Positions 7,344-14,925 of a stretch of DNA of 20,244 bases are shown here, in pieces. The DNA comes from an uncultured Flavobacteriaceae bacterium (GTDB lineage: Bacteria > Bacteroidota > Bacteroidia > Flavobacteriales > Flavobacteriaceae), in contig CALITN010000010.1 of the NCBI GenBank assembly GCA_938041595.1, forward strand, positions 1 through 20,244. The letters run 5' to 3'. Numbering within the stretch: the first letter of the stretch is position 1; the number at the start of each line of letters is the position of its first letter. The notes below the pieces were generated by a model. That model searched no databases. It was not told where the DNA came from and was given only the letters and a program-made list of their open reading frames with translations. The translations under genes and the position numbers were made by a program.

Positions 7344-8342
7344 TTATATGAGACCACTTACGACCCCATCCACAATCCGAGCGGCGAGTTTGGCCGTACA
7401 CTGATCGTTATCATAGGTTGGGTTTAATTCCGCCAGATCACAGGAAAGCACTTTTTGAGTATTTAGTAAATACGCCAATGCCTTTTCTAAAAAAGCAGGG
7501 GTAAAACCCATAGGAGAAGGAGCGCTGACCCCGGGGGCATAGGCCGAAGAAAAGCCATCCATATCAATAGTGATATACAGATAGTCATTGCGTGCTATAA
7601 AATGAGACAGCTGTTCTTTAAGTGTGTTAAAATTTGCCACTTCGCATTCGTGGTTAAAAAAATAGGATACGTTGTGTTGCTCTGCAATCGCAAATAATTC
7701 TGGGCTATTGGCTGCTTTTTGAATCCCGAGAACACAATACTCCACCTTTGATGGGTCTTGCTTTTTCAAAATCTGATAAAAAGGTGTTCCAGAATGGGCT
7801 TCTTCGGTCAGCGGTCGAAGATCAAAATGAGCATCAAAATTGAGGATTCCTATTTTGGCATTGAATTGGTTTTGGAGTGCTTTTCGGAGGCCGTTATAAT
7901 GTCCGTAAGCAATGTCATGGCCCCCTCCAATAACAATAGGAAAAATCCCTTGACCGATTAATTGTTCGATCTGCTCGGACAGAGCTGACTGGCAGCCTTC
8001 CAAATCCGACTCCAGACAGAGGATATCACCAAAATCAATTACTTTCTTATTCGGATGGTGATAGGCGAGTTTTGCCAACGCCTTCCGAAAGGCCGCGGGT
8101 CCTTTTTGAGCCCCTACACGCCCCTCATTTCTTCGAACACCCTCGTCGCAAGCATACCCCAAAATCGCAATGGTTGGCTTTGCTTTTAAGGCTGTAGTAG
8201 TTTGCCAGTCGAAGCGGTCGATACATTCAATGGCTTGATGCCAGTATTGGTTCCCCAGTTCAGGACGACTGACCCTTCCCTGCCAATATTTTTTTTGAGG
8301 GGCTTGATAGTAGCTAGAAGCATTTCCTTTTTGCCGTTTCAT
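7344..8342 (-). CDS. hutG: Formimidoylglutamase (arginase/ureohydrolase family)
   Basis: This enzyme hydrolyses N-formimino-glutamate to glutamate and formamide, the last step of the direct histidine degradation route. The 332-residue ureohydrolase has the binuclear manganese motifs GGGHDIAYGHY (His142), NFDAHFDLRP (Asp170, His172, Asp174) and ITIDMDGF (Asp260, Asp262). The stretch SSAYAPGVSAPSPMG (265-279) is typical of this family. Agmatinase or arginase motifs are similar, but the place directly after hutI makes formimidoylglutamase the best assignment. Its ATG follows the hutI TAG stop with no base in between, so translation is probably coupled. The N-terminus (about 1-50) is a family-typical extension with no catalytic motif. 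Confidence 0.93.
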   Translation of the reverse strand: MKRQKGNASSYYQAPQKKYWQGRVSRPELGNQYWHQAIECIDRFDWQTTTALKAKPTIAILGYACDEGVRRNEGRVGAQKGPAAFRKALAKLAYHHPNKKVIDFGDILCLESDLEGCQSALSEQIEQLIGQGIFPIVIGGGHDIAYGHYNGLRKALQNQFNAKIGILNFDAHFDLRPLTEEAHSGTPFYQILKKQDPSKVEYCVLGIQKAANSPELFAIAEQHNVSYFFNHECEVANFNTLKEQLSHFIARNDYLYITIDMDGFSSAYAPGVSAPSPMGFTPAFLEKALAYLLNTQKVLSCDLAELNPTYDNDQCTAKLAARIVDGVVSGLI

Positions 8343-9578
8343 CTATCGTTGTTTTTTACCTGCTATATATACATGTTCAATTGTATCACTCCCAAAAGCA
8401 TAAGGCAAAACCCCATATGAATGCAGCGGTTTTGTCACAATTAAATTCGCTTGTTTTCCAATACTAATAGAACCCACTTCTGTTTCCAATCCCATAGCAT
8501 AAGCCCCATTCAGTGTGGCCGCATGTATGGCTTCCTCAGGAGTCATTTTCATTTTGATGCAGGCCGTAGACAGCACAAAATTCATATTGCCAGAGGGAGC
8601 CGAACCGGGATTGTAGTCACTGGCCAAGGCCAAGGGCAATCCAGCATCGATCAGGCTTCGGGCAGGAGTATAGGGAATCCCTAGAAAAAAAGAGCATGCG
8701 GGCAAGGCCGTAGGCATCGTTTGGCTGTCTTGCAAAGCCGTAATATCCCCGGCATTGAGCATCTCCAGATGATCCACCGAGAGGGCTTGGTGCGCTACAC
8801 TGGCTTTGACCCCTCCTAGGATTGTAAATTGATTTACATGTACTTTGGGGACTAACTTGTACTTTTTTCCAGCTTCCAGAAGTCGTTCCAAATCAGCTAC
8901 AGAAAAATAGCCTTCTTCGCAGAACACATCAATATATGTGGCTAGTTTTTCCTCGGTAATGACTGGTAGGACTTCTTGAATCATCTGATCCAGAAATCCA
9001 GCTTTGTTTGTCTTATAATCTGTAGGAAGGGCGTGGGCTGCCAAAAAAGTAGCTTTAATGGGCAAGGGATAGTTCTCTTGTAACCGCTTGATGACCCGAA
9101 GCATTTTTATTTCTGCAGCAGGTGTCAGTCCATAGCCCGATTTGATTTCAACGGCTCCCGTTCCCAGTTGCATGATTTCTTCCAACCGAACACGACTCTG
9201 CTCATACAAGGCTTCTTCGGAGGTTTCTTGAAGTTTTTGGGCAGAGTTTAAAATGCCTCCTCCTTTTGCTGCAATTTCCGCATAGCTCATCCCCTGGATT
9301 CGATCGACAAATTCTCCTTCTCGATTTCCGGCATAAACAAGGTGTGTATGCGAATCACACCAAGTAGGAAGGATCATTTTCCCTGTGACATCCACCACCC
9401 TATCGGCCGTCTTTGGACAATCTTTCATCACTCCAAAATCCATGATTTTATCTTCTCGGATCAGCAAATAGGCATCCTTGATCGTTGGCAGTGTTTTCAT
9501 TTCCACACCGGCAACAAAGGGCTTGCCCTTTGTTTGAACCTGAAGTAGTTCTTTAATATTTTTAAAAAGAGTGGTCAT
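8343..9578 (-). CDS. hutI: Imidazolonepropionase
   Basis: This amidohydrolase-superfamily enzyme opens 4-imidazolone-5-propionate to N-formimino-glutamate. The 411 residues carry the metal motif DSHTHLVYAG (His77, His79), the substrate-site glycine run AAKGGGI (103-109), AAHALP with His182, VHVNQ with His247, and the metal aspartate Asp321 in ASDYNPGSAPSGNM. The length is normal for HutI. It starts 25 bases after the hutU stop and ends directly against hutG. Confidence 0.96.
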   Translation of the reverse strand: MTTLFKNIKELLQVQTKGKPFVAGVEMKTLPTIKDAYLLIREDKIMDFGVMKDCPKTADRVVDVTGKMILPTWCDSHTHLVYAGNREGEFVDRIQGMSYAEIAAKGGGILNSAQKLQETSEEALYEQSRVRLEEIMQLGTGAVEIKSGYGLTPAAEIKMLRVIKRLQENYPLPIKATFLAAHALPTDYKTNKAGFLDQMIQEVLPVITEEKLATYIDVFCEEGYFSVADLERLLEAGKKYKLVPKVHVNQFTILGGVKASVAHQALSVDHLEMLNAGDITALQDSQTMPTALPACSFFLGIPYTPARSLIDAGLPLALASDYNPGSAPSGNMNFVLSTACIKMKMTPEEAIHAATLNGAYAMGLETEVGSISIGKQANLIVTKPLHSYGVLPYAFGSDTIEHVYIAGKKQR

Positions 9579-9603
9579 GCGTTGGCCTTTTGAGGGGTTG
9601 TTG

Positions 9604-11604
9604 TCATTTAAAAAGATCGTTTAAATGGGCGTCATCCACAAGATTTGGTAAGGTTACATTTAAATCTGGACGGCGTTTCATCTCTCGCTGAATAGCAAAA
9701 ATAGCTTCCTGATTTCGTGCCCAACTTCGACGAGCAATACCATTGTTTACATCATAAAAAAGCATGTCTTGGAGGCGTTGCTCCGCTTCGACTGTTCCGT
9801 CTAATAGCATCCCGAAACCACCATTCATTACTTCTCCCCAACCCACGCCACCACCATTGTGAATGGACACCCAGGTGGCTCCTCGGAAGCTATCCCCAAT
9901 CACGTTATGAATGGCCATATCCGCTGTGAATTGGCTTCCATCGTATATATTAGACGTTTCTCTAAAAGGTGAATCCGTTCCACTTACATCGTGATGATCT
10001 CGACCCAACACCACCTGTCCAATGGTTCCTTGGGCGACAGCATCATTAAAGGCTTTTGCAATTTTCACCCTTCCCTCAGCATCGGCATATAAAATACGTG
10101 CCTGTGATCCTACAACCATCTTATTGGCTTTTGCATTTTGTATCCATGTGATATTGTCTTGCATTTGCAATTGGATTTCTTCGGGAGCTGTTTCCATAAT
10201 CTGTTGCAAAACGGTCATCGCAATTTGATCGGTTCGGTCTAGATCTTCTGATTTACCCGAAGCGCATACCCAGCGAAAAGGACCAAAGCCATAATCAAAA
10301 CACATGGGTCCTAAAATGTCTTGTACATAGGAAGGGTATTTAAAATCAACGGCATTGGCAGCTATCACATCCGCTCCAGCACGAGATGCTTCCAATAAAA
10401 ACGCATTGCCGTAGTCGAAAAAATAAGTCCCCCTGGAGGTGTGTTTACTGATTGCTTTAGCATGGCGTCGCAAAGATGCCTGTACTTTTTCTTTAAACTG
10501 TTTTGGTTCTTCTCGAAGCAACCGATTGGCTTCATCATAAGAAATCCCGGCCGGATAATAGCCCCCTGTCCAAGGAATATGCAAGGAGGTTTGGTCAGAG
10601 CCTACATGAACAAAAACGTTTTCTTCATAAAAGCATTCCCATACTTCCACCACATTCCCCACATAAGCAATAGAGATCACTTCTTCTTTTTCCTGAGCCG
10701 CTTTAACTCTTTTGACCAGTGCATTGATATCCTCAATCAACACATCTACCCATCCTTGTTCGAGACGTTTGACAGCAGCTTTGGGATTGACCTCGGCACA
10801 AACAGTGATGCAATTGGCAATATTCCCAGCTTTGGGTTGTGCGCCACTCATCCCCCCGAGACCAGCTGTTAAAAATATTTTCCCTAGCGTTTTTTCCCCT
10901 TTGGATAAAATCTTACGGAAGGCGTTCATTAGCGTAATAGTGGTGCCATGCACAATACCTTGCGGCCCAATATACATATAAGATCCTGCTGTCATCTGAC
11001 CGTATTGGGTAACACCTAAGGCATTGTATTTTTCCCAATGGTCGGGCTTGGAATAATTCGGAATCATCATTCCATTGGTGACCACCACTCTTGGAGCGTC
11101 TTTCGAGGAGGGAAATAAACCCATCGGATGTCCAGAATACATATGCAATGTTTGGGTATCAGTCATTTTTGACAAATACTGCATGGTCAAGAGGTATTGC
11201 GCCCAGTTCTGAAAAACGGCTCCATTACCTCCATAGGTGATTAACTCCTCTGGATGTTGTGCCACTGCTGGGTTTAGATTGTTTTGAATCATCAACATGA
11301 TGGCTGCAGCATGGGGGGTTTGCGCTGGATATTCCTCAATGGGTCGGGCATGCATTTTGTAATCGGGCTTAAAGCGATACATATAAACACGGCCGTAGTC
11401 ATTGAGTTCATTGGCAAATTCTCTTGCCAATAAAGAATGCCACGACTTGGGGAAATAGCGAAGAGCATTGCGAATCGCCAATCGTTTTTCCGATGTTGTC
11501 AAAACGTCTTTTCGCTTGGGAGCTCTGTTTGCCCCTGCTGGAATGGTTCTTTGCGGCGGCAATTCTGATGGAATTCCCTGTATTATTTGATCTTTAAAAG
11601 ACAT
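9604..11604 (-). CDS. hutU: Urocanate hydratase
   Basis: This NAD+-dependent enzyme adds water to urocanate to form 4-imidazolone-5-propionate. From the chosen start the protein has 666 residues and shows the NAD-binding stretch GLGGMSGAQPKAGN (about 248-261) and the cysteine motif YGFGPFRWVCASG (about 438-450), both hallmarks of urocanase. An in-frame ATG at 11631 would add nine residues and overlap the end of hutH. I prefer the ATG at 11604 because it leaves a normal 10-base gap and gives an N-terminus (MSFKDQIIQGIPSELP) that aligns with the usual flavobacterial beginning as I remember it. The protein is longer than the roughly 555 residues of Pseudomonas HutU and belongs to the longer form of the family. 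Confidence 0.95.
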   Translation of the reverse strand: MSFKDQIIQGIPSELPPQRTIPAGANRAPKRKDVLTTSEKRLAIRNALRYFPKSWHSLLAREFANELNDYGRVYMYRFKPDYKMHARPIEEYPAQTPHAAAIMLMIQNNLNPAVAQHPEELITYGGNGAVFQNWAQYLLTMQYLSKMTDTQTLHMYSGHPMGLFPSSKDAPRVVVTNGMMIPNYSKPDHWEKYNALGVTQYGQMTAGSYMYIGPQGIVHGTTITLMNAFRKILSKGEKTLGKIFLTAGLGGMSGAQPKAGNIANCITVCAEVNPKAAVKRLEQGWVDVLIEDINALVKRVKAAQEKEEVISIAYVGNVVEVWECFYEENVFVHVGSDQTSLHIPWTGGYYPAGISYDEANRLLREEPKQFKEKVQASLRRHAKAISKHTSRGTYFFDYGNAFLLEASRAGADVIAANAVDFKYPSYVQDILGPMCFDYGFGPFRWVCASGKSEDLDRTDQIAMTVLQQIMETAPEEIQLQMQDNITWIQNAKANKMVVGSQARILYADAEGRVKIAKAFNDAVAQGTIGQVVLGRDHHDVSGTDSPFRETSNIYDGSQFTADMAIHNVIGDSFRGATWVSIHNGGGVGWGEVMNGGFGMLLDGTVEAEQRLQDMLFYDVNNGIARRSWARNQEAIFAIQREMKRRPDLNVTLPNLVDDAHLNDLFK

Positions 11605-11614
11605 TCGCTGGGTT

Positions 11615-13111
11615 TTAGAGGTGTACCACAAAAAGTTGCTTTTTTACTAAATCAATAAGAACATTGATGTCATCCTTGAGTAATCGATCTTCATCCAACT
11701 TGGGGACTTTTTTCCGGATGATTTGATGGTTTTTTTCCACAATGGCCGAACATTGATTGGGGCGCCGAAACTCCAATGCCTGTGCCGCGTACATCAATTC
11801 TATAGCTATTATTTTTTCGATATTTCCCAAAACTTGATTGAATTTCCTTCCAGAAATACTCCCCATGGATACATGGTCCTCTTGCCCTAGGGAGGTTGGA
11901 ATACTGTCAGCAGATGCTGGGAAACAGAGTGTTTTGTTCTCAGTCACCAAAGCCGCAGTAGTGTATTGAGGAATCATAAAGCCAGAGTTCAACCCGTCTT
12001 TTTGGGTTAGTAAACGAGGCAATCCATATTTTCCCTCCAATAACAAATAACATCTTCGGTCTGAAATATTCCCCAATTCTGAAGCAGCTAAGGTTGTGTA
12101 GTCTAAGACCATAGCCAAGGGTTGTCCGTGAAAATTCCCCCCCGAAATAACCTCATCTTCTGTCAATACGATGGGATTATCGGTAACGGAATTCATTTCA
12201 ATTTCTGTCATTTCTTTAAGGTGGTAGTAGGCATTTCGAGAAGCACCATGCACTTGCGGAATACAACGTAAGGAGTAGGGGTCTTGAACCCTTTCACAGC
12301 CTTGATGGGCTTTGGTGTTTTCAGAGTCATTTAAAAAACGGTACATTCTTTCGGCAACCTCTTGGGTTCCGCGAAAGGGGCGAATGCGGTGCAAAGCCGC
12401 TTTGAAGGGTGCCACACTCCCTTGGTAGCCTTCCAGACTCATGGCTCCTGCTACGTCTGCTAAATTCAGCAGATAGTCCATTTTGTACAATCCCACAATG
12501 GCATGTGCTAAAATAAACTGGGTACCATTTATCAACGCCAAGCCTTCTTTTGCCTGGAGTCGTAAGGGCGTCAACTGATGGTCTTCTAAGACTTTTGAAG
12601 CTGAAACAATACTGTCTCCAACCCAAAACTCTCCTTCACCCAACAAGGGTAAAAACAGATGTGATAAGGGTGCCAAGTCTCCAGAGGCACCTACAGAACC
12701 TTGTTCAGGAACCACAGGTAATAAATCGTTTTCGATAAAATATATAATCCGTTCTACCACTTCCAAACGAATGCCTGAAAAGCCTTTTGACAAAGCATGC
12801 ACTTTGCATAGCATCATGATCTTGGATAGTTCTTTGTCTATGGGCGTCCCCACTCCTACGGCATGGGTGAGGAGCAAATTTTCTTGCAATTGACTCGTTT
12901 CTTCAGATGATATTTGCGTCTCGCAAAGTGGACCAAATCCCGTATTGACCCCATAAACTGCCTGATCAGAATGTGCGATTTTTTCAACCTTTCTTCTACA
13001 GTCATTGATCTTCTGTTTGGCTTCATCTGTCAGAACTCCACTCGCTTTGCCCTCCAGAACAGCGGCAAAACTCTCGAGGCTAAACGTATCAATTCCGTAT
13101 CTAAAATCCAT
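11615..13111 (-). CDS. hutH: Histidine ammonia-lyase
   Basis: This enzyme removes ammonia from L-histidine to give trans-urocanate and opens the hut pathway. The 498 residues contain the self-forming MIO cofactor triad Ala142-Ser143-Gly144 in GSVGASGDLAPLSH, at the same numbering as the Pseudomonas putida enzyme (Ser143). The catalytic Tyr53 lies in YGVNTGFGPL. It is the first gene of the hut operon. The start at 13111 faces the divergent LysR gene across 77 bases. Confidence 0.97.
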   Translation of the reverse strand: MDFRYGIDTFSLESFAAVLEGKASGVLTDEAKQKINDCRRKVEKIAHSDQAVYGVNTGFGPLCETQISSEETSQLQENLLLTHAVGVGTPIDKELSKIMMLCKVHALSKGFSGIRLEVVERIIYFIENDLLPVVPEQGSVGASGDLAPLSHLFLPLLGEGEFWVGDSIVSASKVLEDHQLTPLRLQAKEGLALINGTQFILAHAIVGLYKMDYLLNLADVAGAMSLEGYQGSVAPFKAALHRIRPFRGTQEVAERMYRFLNDSENTKAHQGCERVQDPYSLRCIPQVHGASRNAYYHLKEMTEIEMNSVTDNPIVLTEDEVISGGNFHGQPLAMVLDYTTLAASELGNISDRRCYLLLEGKYGLPRLLTQKDGLNSGFMIPQYTTAALVTENKTLCFPASADSIPTSLGQEDHVSMGSISGRKFNQVLGNIEKIIAIELMYAAQALEFRRPNQCSAIVEKNHQIIRKKVPKLDEDRLLKDDINVLIDLVKKQLFVVHL

Positions 13112-13127
13112 CCTGCCATTTTTATTA

Positions 13128-13178
13128 CATTAAAAGTAGTTTTATTTTTGATGCTTAATAAGACTATTTCTTTTAATG
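13128..13178. repeat. Inverted repeat in the hutH/lysR intergenic region, candidate operator
   Basis: CATTAAAA at 13128-13135 is repeated inverted as TTTTAATG at 13171-13178, with arms 35 bases apart in the 77-base gap between two divergent genes. Inside it, AAGA (13161-13164 region) and TCTT (about 13169-13172) form a shorter dyad with a spacing similar to LysR-type T-N11-A boxes. LysR-type regulators commonly bind such sites next to their own gene. The region is very AT-rich, so some of this symmetry could arise by chance. Confidence 0.4.
13143..13150 (+). promoter_or_regulatory. Candidate -7 element of the LysR-family gene
   Basis: TATTTTTG fits TAnnTTTG and lies 38 bases before the ATG. 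No clear TTG -33 element is found at the right distance, so the call rests on the -7 box alone. It sits inside the inverted repeat, which would suit autoregulation. Confidence 0.4.
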
Positions 13179-13188
13179 AATAATAATC

Positions 13189-14088
13189 ATGAGTTATCAA
13201 TTAGAATCTAGGCATCTTCGTTATTTTTTGTCCGTTGCTGAAGAATTGCATTTTCGAAAAGCTGCAGATCGGTTATATATCTCTCAACCTGGTCTTAGTC
13301 GGCAGATCAAAGAGATGGAAAAGGGGTTGGGAATACAACTCTTTGAGCGGACCAATCGAAAAGTCAAACTCACCAAGGCAGGCGACTTTCTAAAAATAGA
13401 GCTTCGCAAACATTTTAAAACCCTAGAGTCCACCCTTGCACACGCACAACTGCTCAACAAGGGTCTACTCGGGGATCTAAAACTTGGCTATGTGGGTTCC
13501 GCCATGGAGGAGGTGATCCCCCGTTTGATGAATGGCTTTCGAAAATCCCACCAAAAAGTGATGTTTAACTTAAAAGAAATGGACAATCAAGACCAAATCA
13601 ACAGTTTATTTTCCAATGAGATTGATGTGGGGTTTGTCCGAATGGAAAGAATTCCCAAAGGCTTAAATGCAACGACCATCCTACAAGAGCCTTTTTGCCT
13701 TGTTCTTCCCGAAAATCATCCCATCAATAATAAAAACTTCAAAGACCTCTCGCAACTCAAAGACGCGTCTTTTATTCTTTTTGACCCCAAATACAGTCCC
13801 TCCTATTACGAAAAGGTGATGCAAATTTTTGACGATAGTGGGTTTACGCCCATGGTAACCCACAATACCATTCACTCGGGTTCTATCTATAAACTCGTTG
13901 CACATCACTTTGGTGTATCCATTGTTCCAAGATCACTAAAATCTGATCATTTAAAAGAAGTTACGTTCATTGAATTACACGACATTCCCCAGCAAACAGC
14001 GTTATCTGCCGTATGGAATGAAAACAATAGAAATCCTGTGTTGGATGATTTTTTAGTTCAGGTTCAATCGTTTAAATCTGTCCATTGA
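13189..14088 (+). CDS. LysR-type transcriptional regulator, candidate regulator of the hut operon
   Basis: The 299-residue protein has the classical LysR layout. A winged helix-turn-helix spans about residues 6-65 (RHLRYFLSVAEELHF, AADRLYISQPGLSRQIKEME), followed by a linker helix and a periplasmic-binding-protein-like effector domain (about 93-295). The HTH resembles the BenM/CatM-like subgroup. It is divergent from hutH with a short shared regulatory region, the usual arrangement for a LysR regulator and its target. Control of histidine degradation is inferred from position only. The effector could be histidine or urocanate but cannot be read from the sequence. No hutC-type GntR repressor is visible in the window. 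Confidence 0.9.
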   Translation: MSYQLESRHLRYFLSVAEELHFRKAADRLYISQPGLSRQIKEMEKGLGIQLFERTNRKVKLTKAGDFLKIELRKHFKTLESTLAHAQLLNKGLLGDLKLGYVGSAMEEVIPRLMNGFRKSHQKVMFNLKEMDNQDQINSLFSNEIDVGFVRMERIPKGLNATTILQEPFCLVLPENHPINNKNFKDLSQLKDASFILFDPKYSPSYYEKVMQIFDDSGFTPMVTHNTIHSGSIYKLVAHHFGVSIVPRSLKSDHLKEVTFIELHDIPQQTALSAVWNENNRNPVLDDFLVQVQSFKSVH

Positions 14089-14188
14089 CCTTTTGTCTAT
14101 TCAAAGCTCGACCCTAAATGGTAACCATAGCAACCAGCTGTAGGATGTTTCATTTATAACTGGAGTATCTGAAGGCGTTGTTTCCTGA

Positions 14189-14226
14189 TTTGACAATGTC
14201 GATTTCAATCAAAATTTAGTACTTTG
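14189..14226 (+). promoter_or_regulatory. Candidate promoter of the deoxynucleoside kinase gene
   Basis: TTTGACA at 14189-14195 lies 21 bases before TAGTACTTTG (14217-14226), which contains the TTTG half of the Bacteroidota -7 element with an imperfect TA part. Transcription would start near 14233, giving a leader of about 28 bases. Confidence 0.45.
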
Positions 14227-14237
14227 CGATAAGCGAA

Positions 14238-14247
14238 TAACGCGTTA
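14238..14247. repeat. Perfect 10-base palindrome in the kinase gene leader
   Basis: TAACGCGTTA is fully self-complementary. It lies just after the predicted transcription start and 13 bases before the ATG, a position where a bound repressor would block transcription. Nothing in the sequence identifies a binding protein. Confidence 0.35.
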
Positions 14248-14260
14248 CGATTTGAAAAAA

Positions 14261-14878
14261 ATGCATATTGCCGTTGCGGGAAATATTGGCGCTGGAAAGA
14301 CCAGCCTGACAGAGCTTCTTGCTAAACACTATCGGTTCGAAGCCCAATATGAAGACGTGATTGACAATCCTTATTTGGATGATTTTTACAATCACATGGA
14401 GCGTTGGTCTTTTAATCTGCAAATCTACTTTCTCAAAAGCCGATTCCAGCAACTAATGCAGATTCGCGATGTCAAGCACAGTGTGATTCAAGATCGAACC
14501 ATCTATGAGGATGCTTTTATTTTTGCACCCAACTTGCATGCAATGGGACTCTTGACCAAACGAGATTATGACAATTATTACTCCCTTTTTGAATTGATGG
14601 AAGCTTCTGTCAAAGGGCCTGATTTATTGATTTATCTCCGATCGAGTATTCCCAATTTGGTCAATAAAATTCACAAACGTGGTAGAGACTATGAAACCAG
14701 CATTAGTATCGACTACTTAAGTAGACTGAACGAACGTTACGAGGCTTGGATCAGTCAATACAGTAAAGGCAAGTTATTGATTGTCGATGTGGATGACCTT
14801 GACTTTGTCGAAAATCCGAATGACCTCGGAAGCATTATAGAAAAAATTGATGCCGAACTGCACGGTCTCTTCCCATAA
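14261..14878 (+). CDS. Deoxynucleoside kinase (dCK/dGK/thymidine kinase 2-like family)
   Basis: This enzyme phosphorylates deoxynucleosides for salvage into dNTPs. From the ATG at 14261 the protein has 205 residues, with the P-loop GNIGAGKTS (7-15), the catalytic glutamate region QYEDVIDNPYL (Glu31), the DRT motif (78-80) followed by Glu83, and the lid arginines KRGRDYE (139-145). An in-frame TTG nine bases upstream could be a start, but the ATG puts the first beta strand directly before the P-loop as in the family. The base specificity (dA, dC, dG or T) is not decidable here. Its 3' end runs into a strong terminator shared with hppA. Confidence 0.92.
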   Translation: MHIAVAGNIGAGKTSLTELLAKHYRFEAQYEDVIDNPYLDDFYNHMERWSFNLQIYFLKSRFQQLMQIRDVKHSVIQDRTIYEDAFIFAPNLHAMGLLTKRDYDNYYSLFELMEASVKGPDLLIYLRSSIPNLVNKIHKRGRDYETSISIDYLSRLNERYEAWISQYSKGKLLIVDVDDLDFVENPNDLGSIIEKIDAELHGLFP

Positions 14879-14879
14879 A

Positions 14880-14904
14880 AAAAGCCGGTCTTAGACCGGC
14901 TTTT
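14880..14904. terminator. Bidirectional intrinsic terminator between the kinase gene and hppA
   Basis: The arms AAAAGCCGGTC (14880-14890) and GACCGGCTTTT (14894-14904) pair perfectly over 11 bases with a 3-base loop, TTA. The A-run on the left and T-run on the right serve as U-tracts for the minus and plus strands respectively. The hairpin starts 1 base after the kinase stop and lies 21 bases beyond the hppA stop, exactly between two convergent genes. Confidence 0.93.
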
Positions 14905-14925
14905 CTATTCTAATACAAAACAAGT

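Noticed and set aside
7303..7345. Possible terminator after hutG: a short AACCAT / ATGGGTT hairpin and a T-run on the minus strand
   Set aside because: The stem is only six pairs with a bulge, and the T-run begins about 18 bases later. It is too weak to annotate.
7207..7404. A 65-codon plus-strand frame between hutG and the met promoter
   Set aside because: It has no recognisable sequence, runs into the hutG coding region from the other strand, and has no promoter that I can identify.
14089..14188. Search for a terminator or small gene behind the LysR gene
   Set aside because: Only short symmetries are present (for example ATGGT-A-ACCAT at 14118-14128), with no U-run and no plausible small frame.
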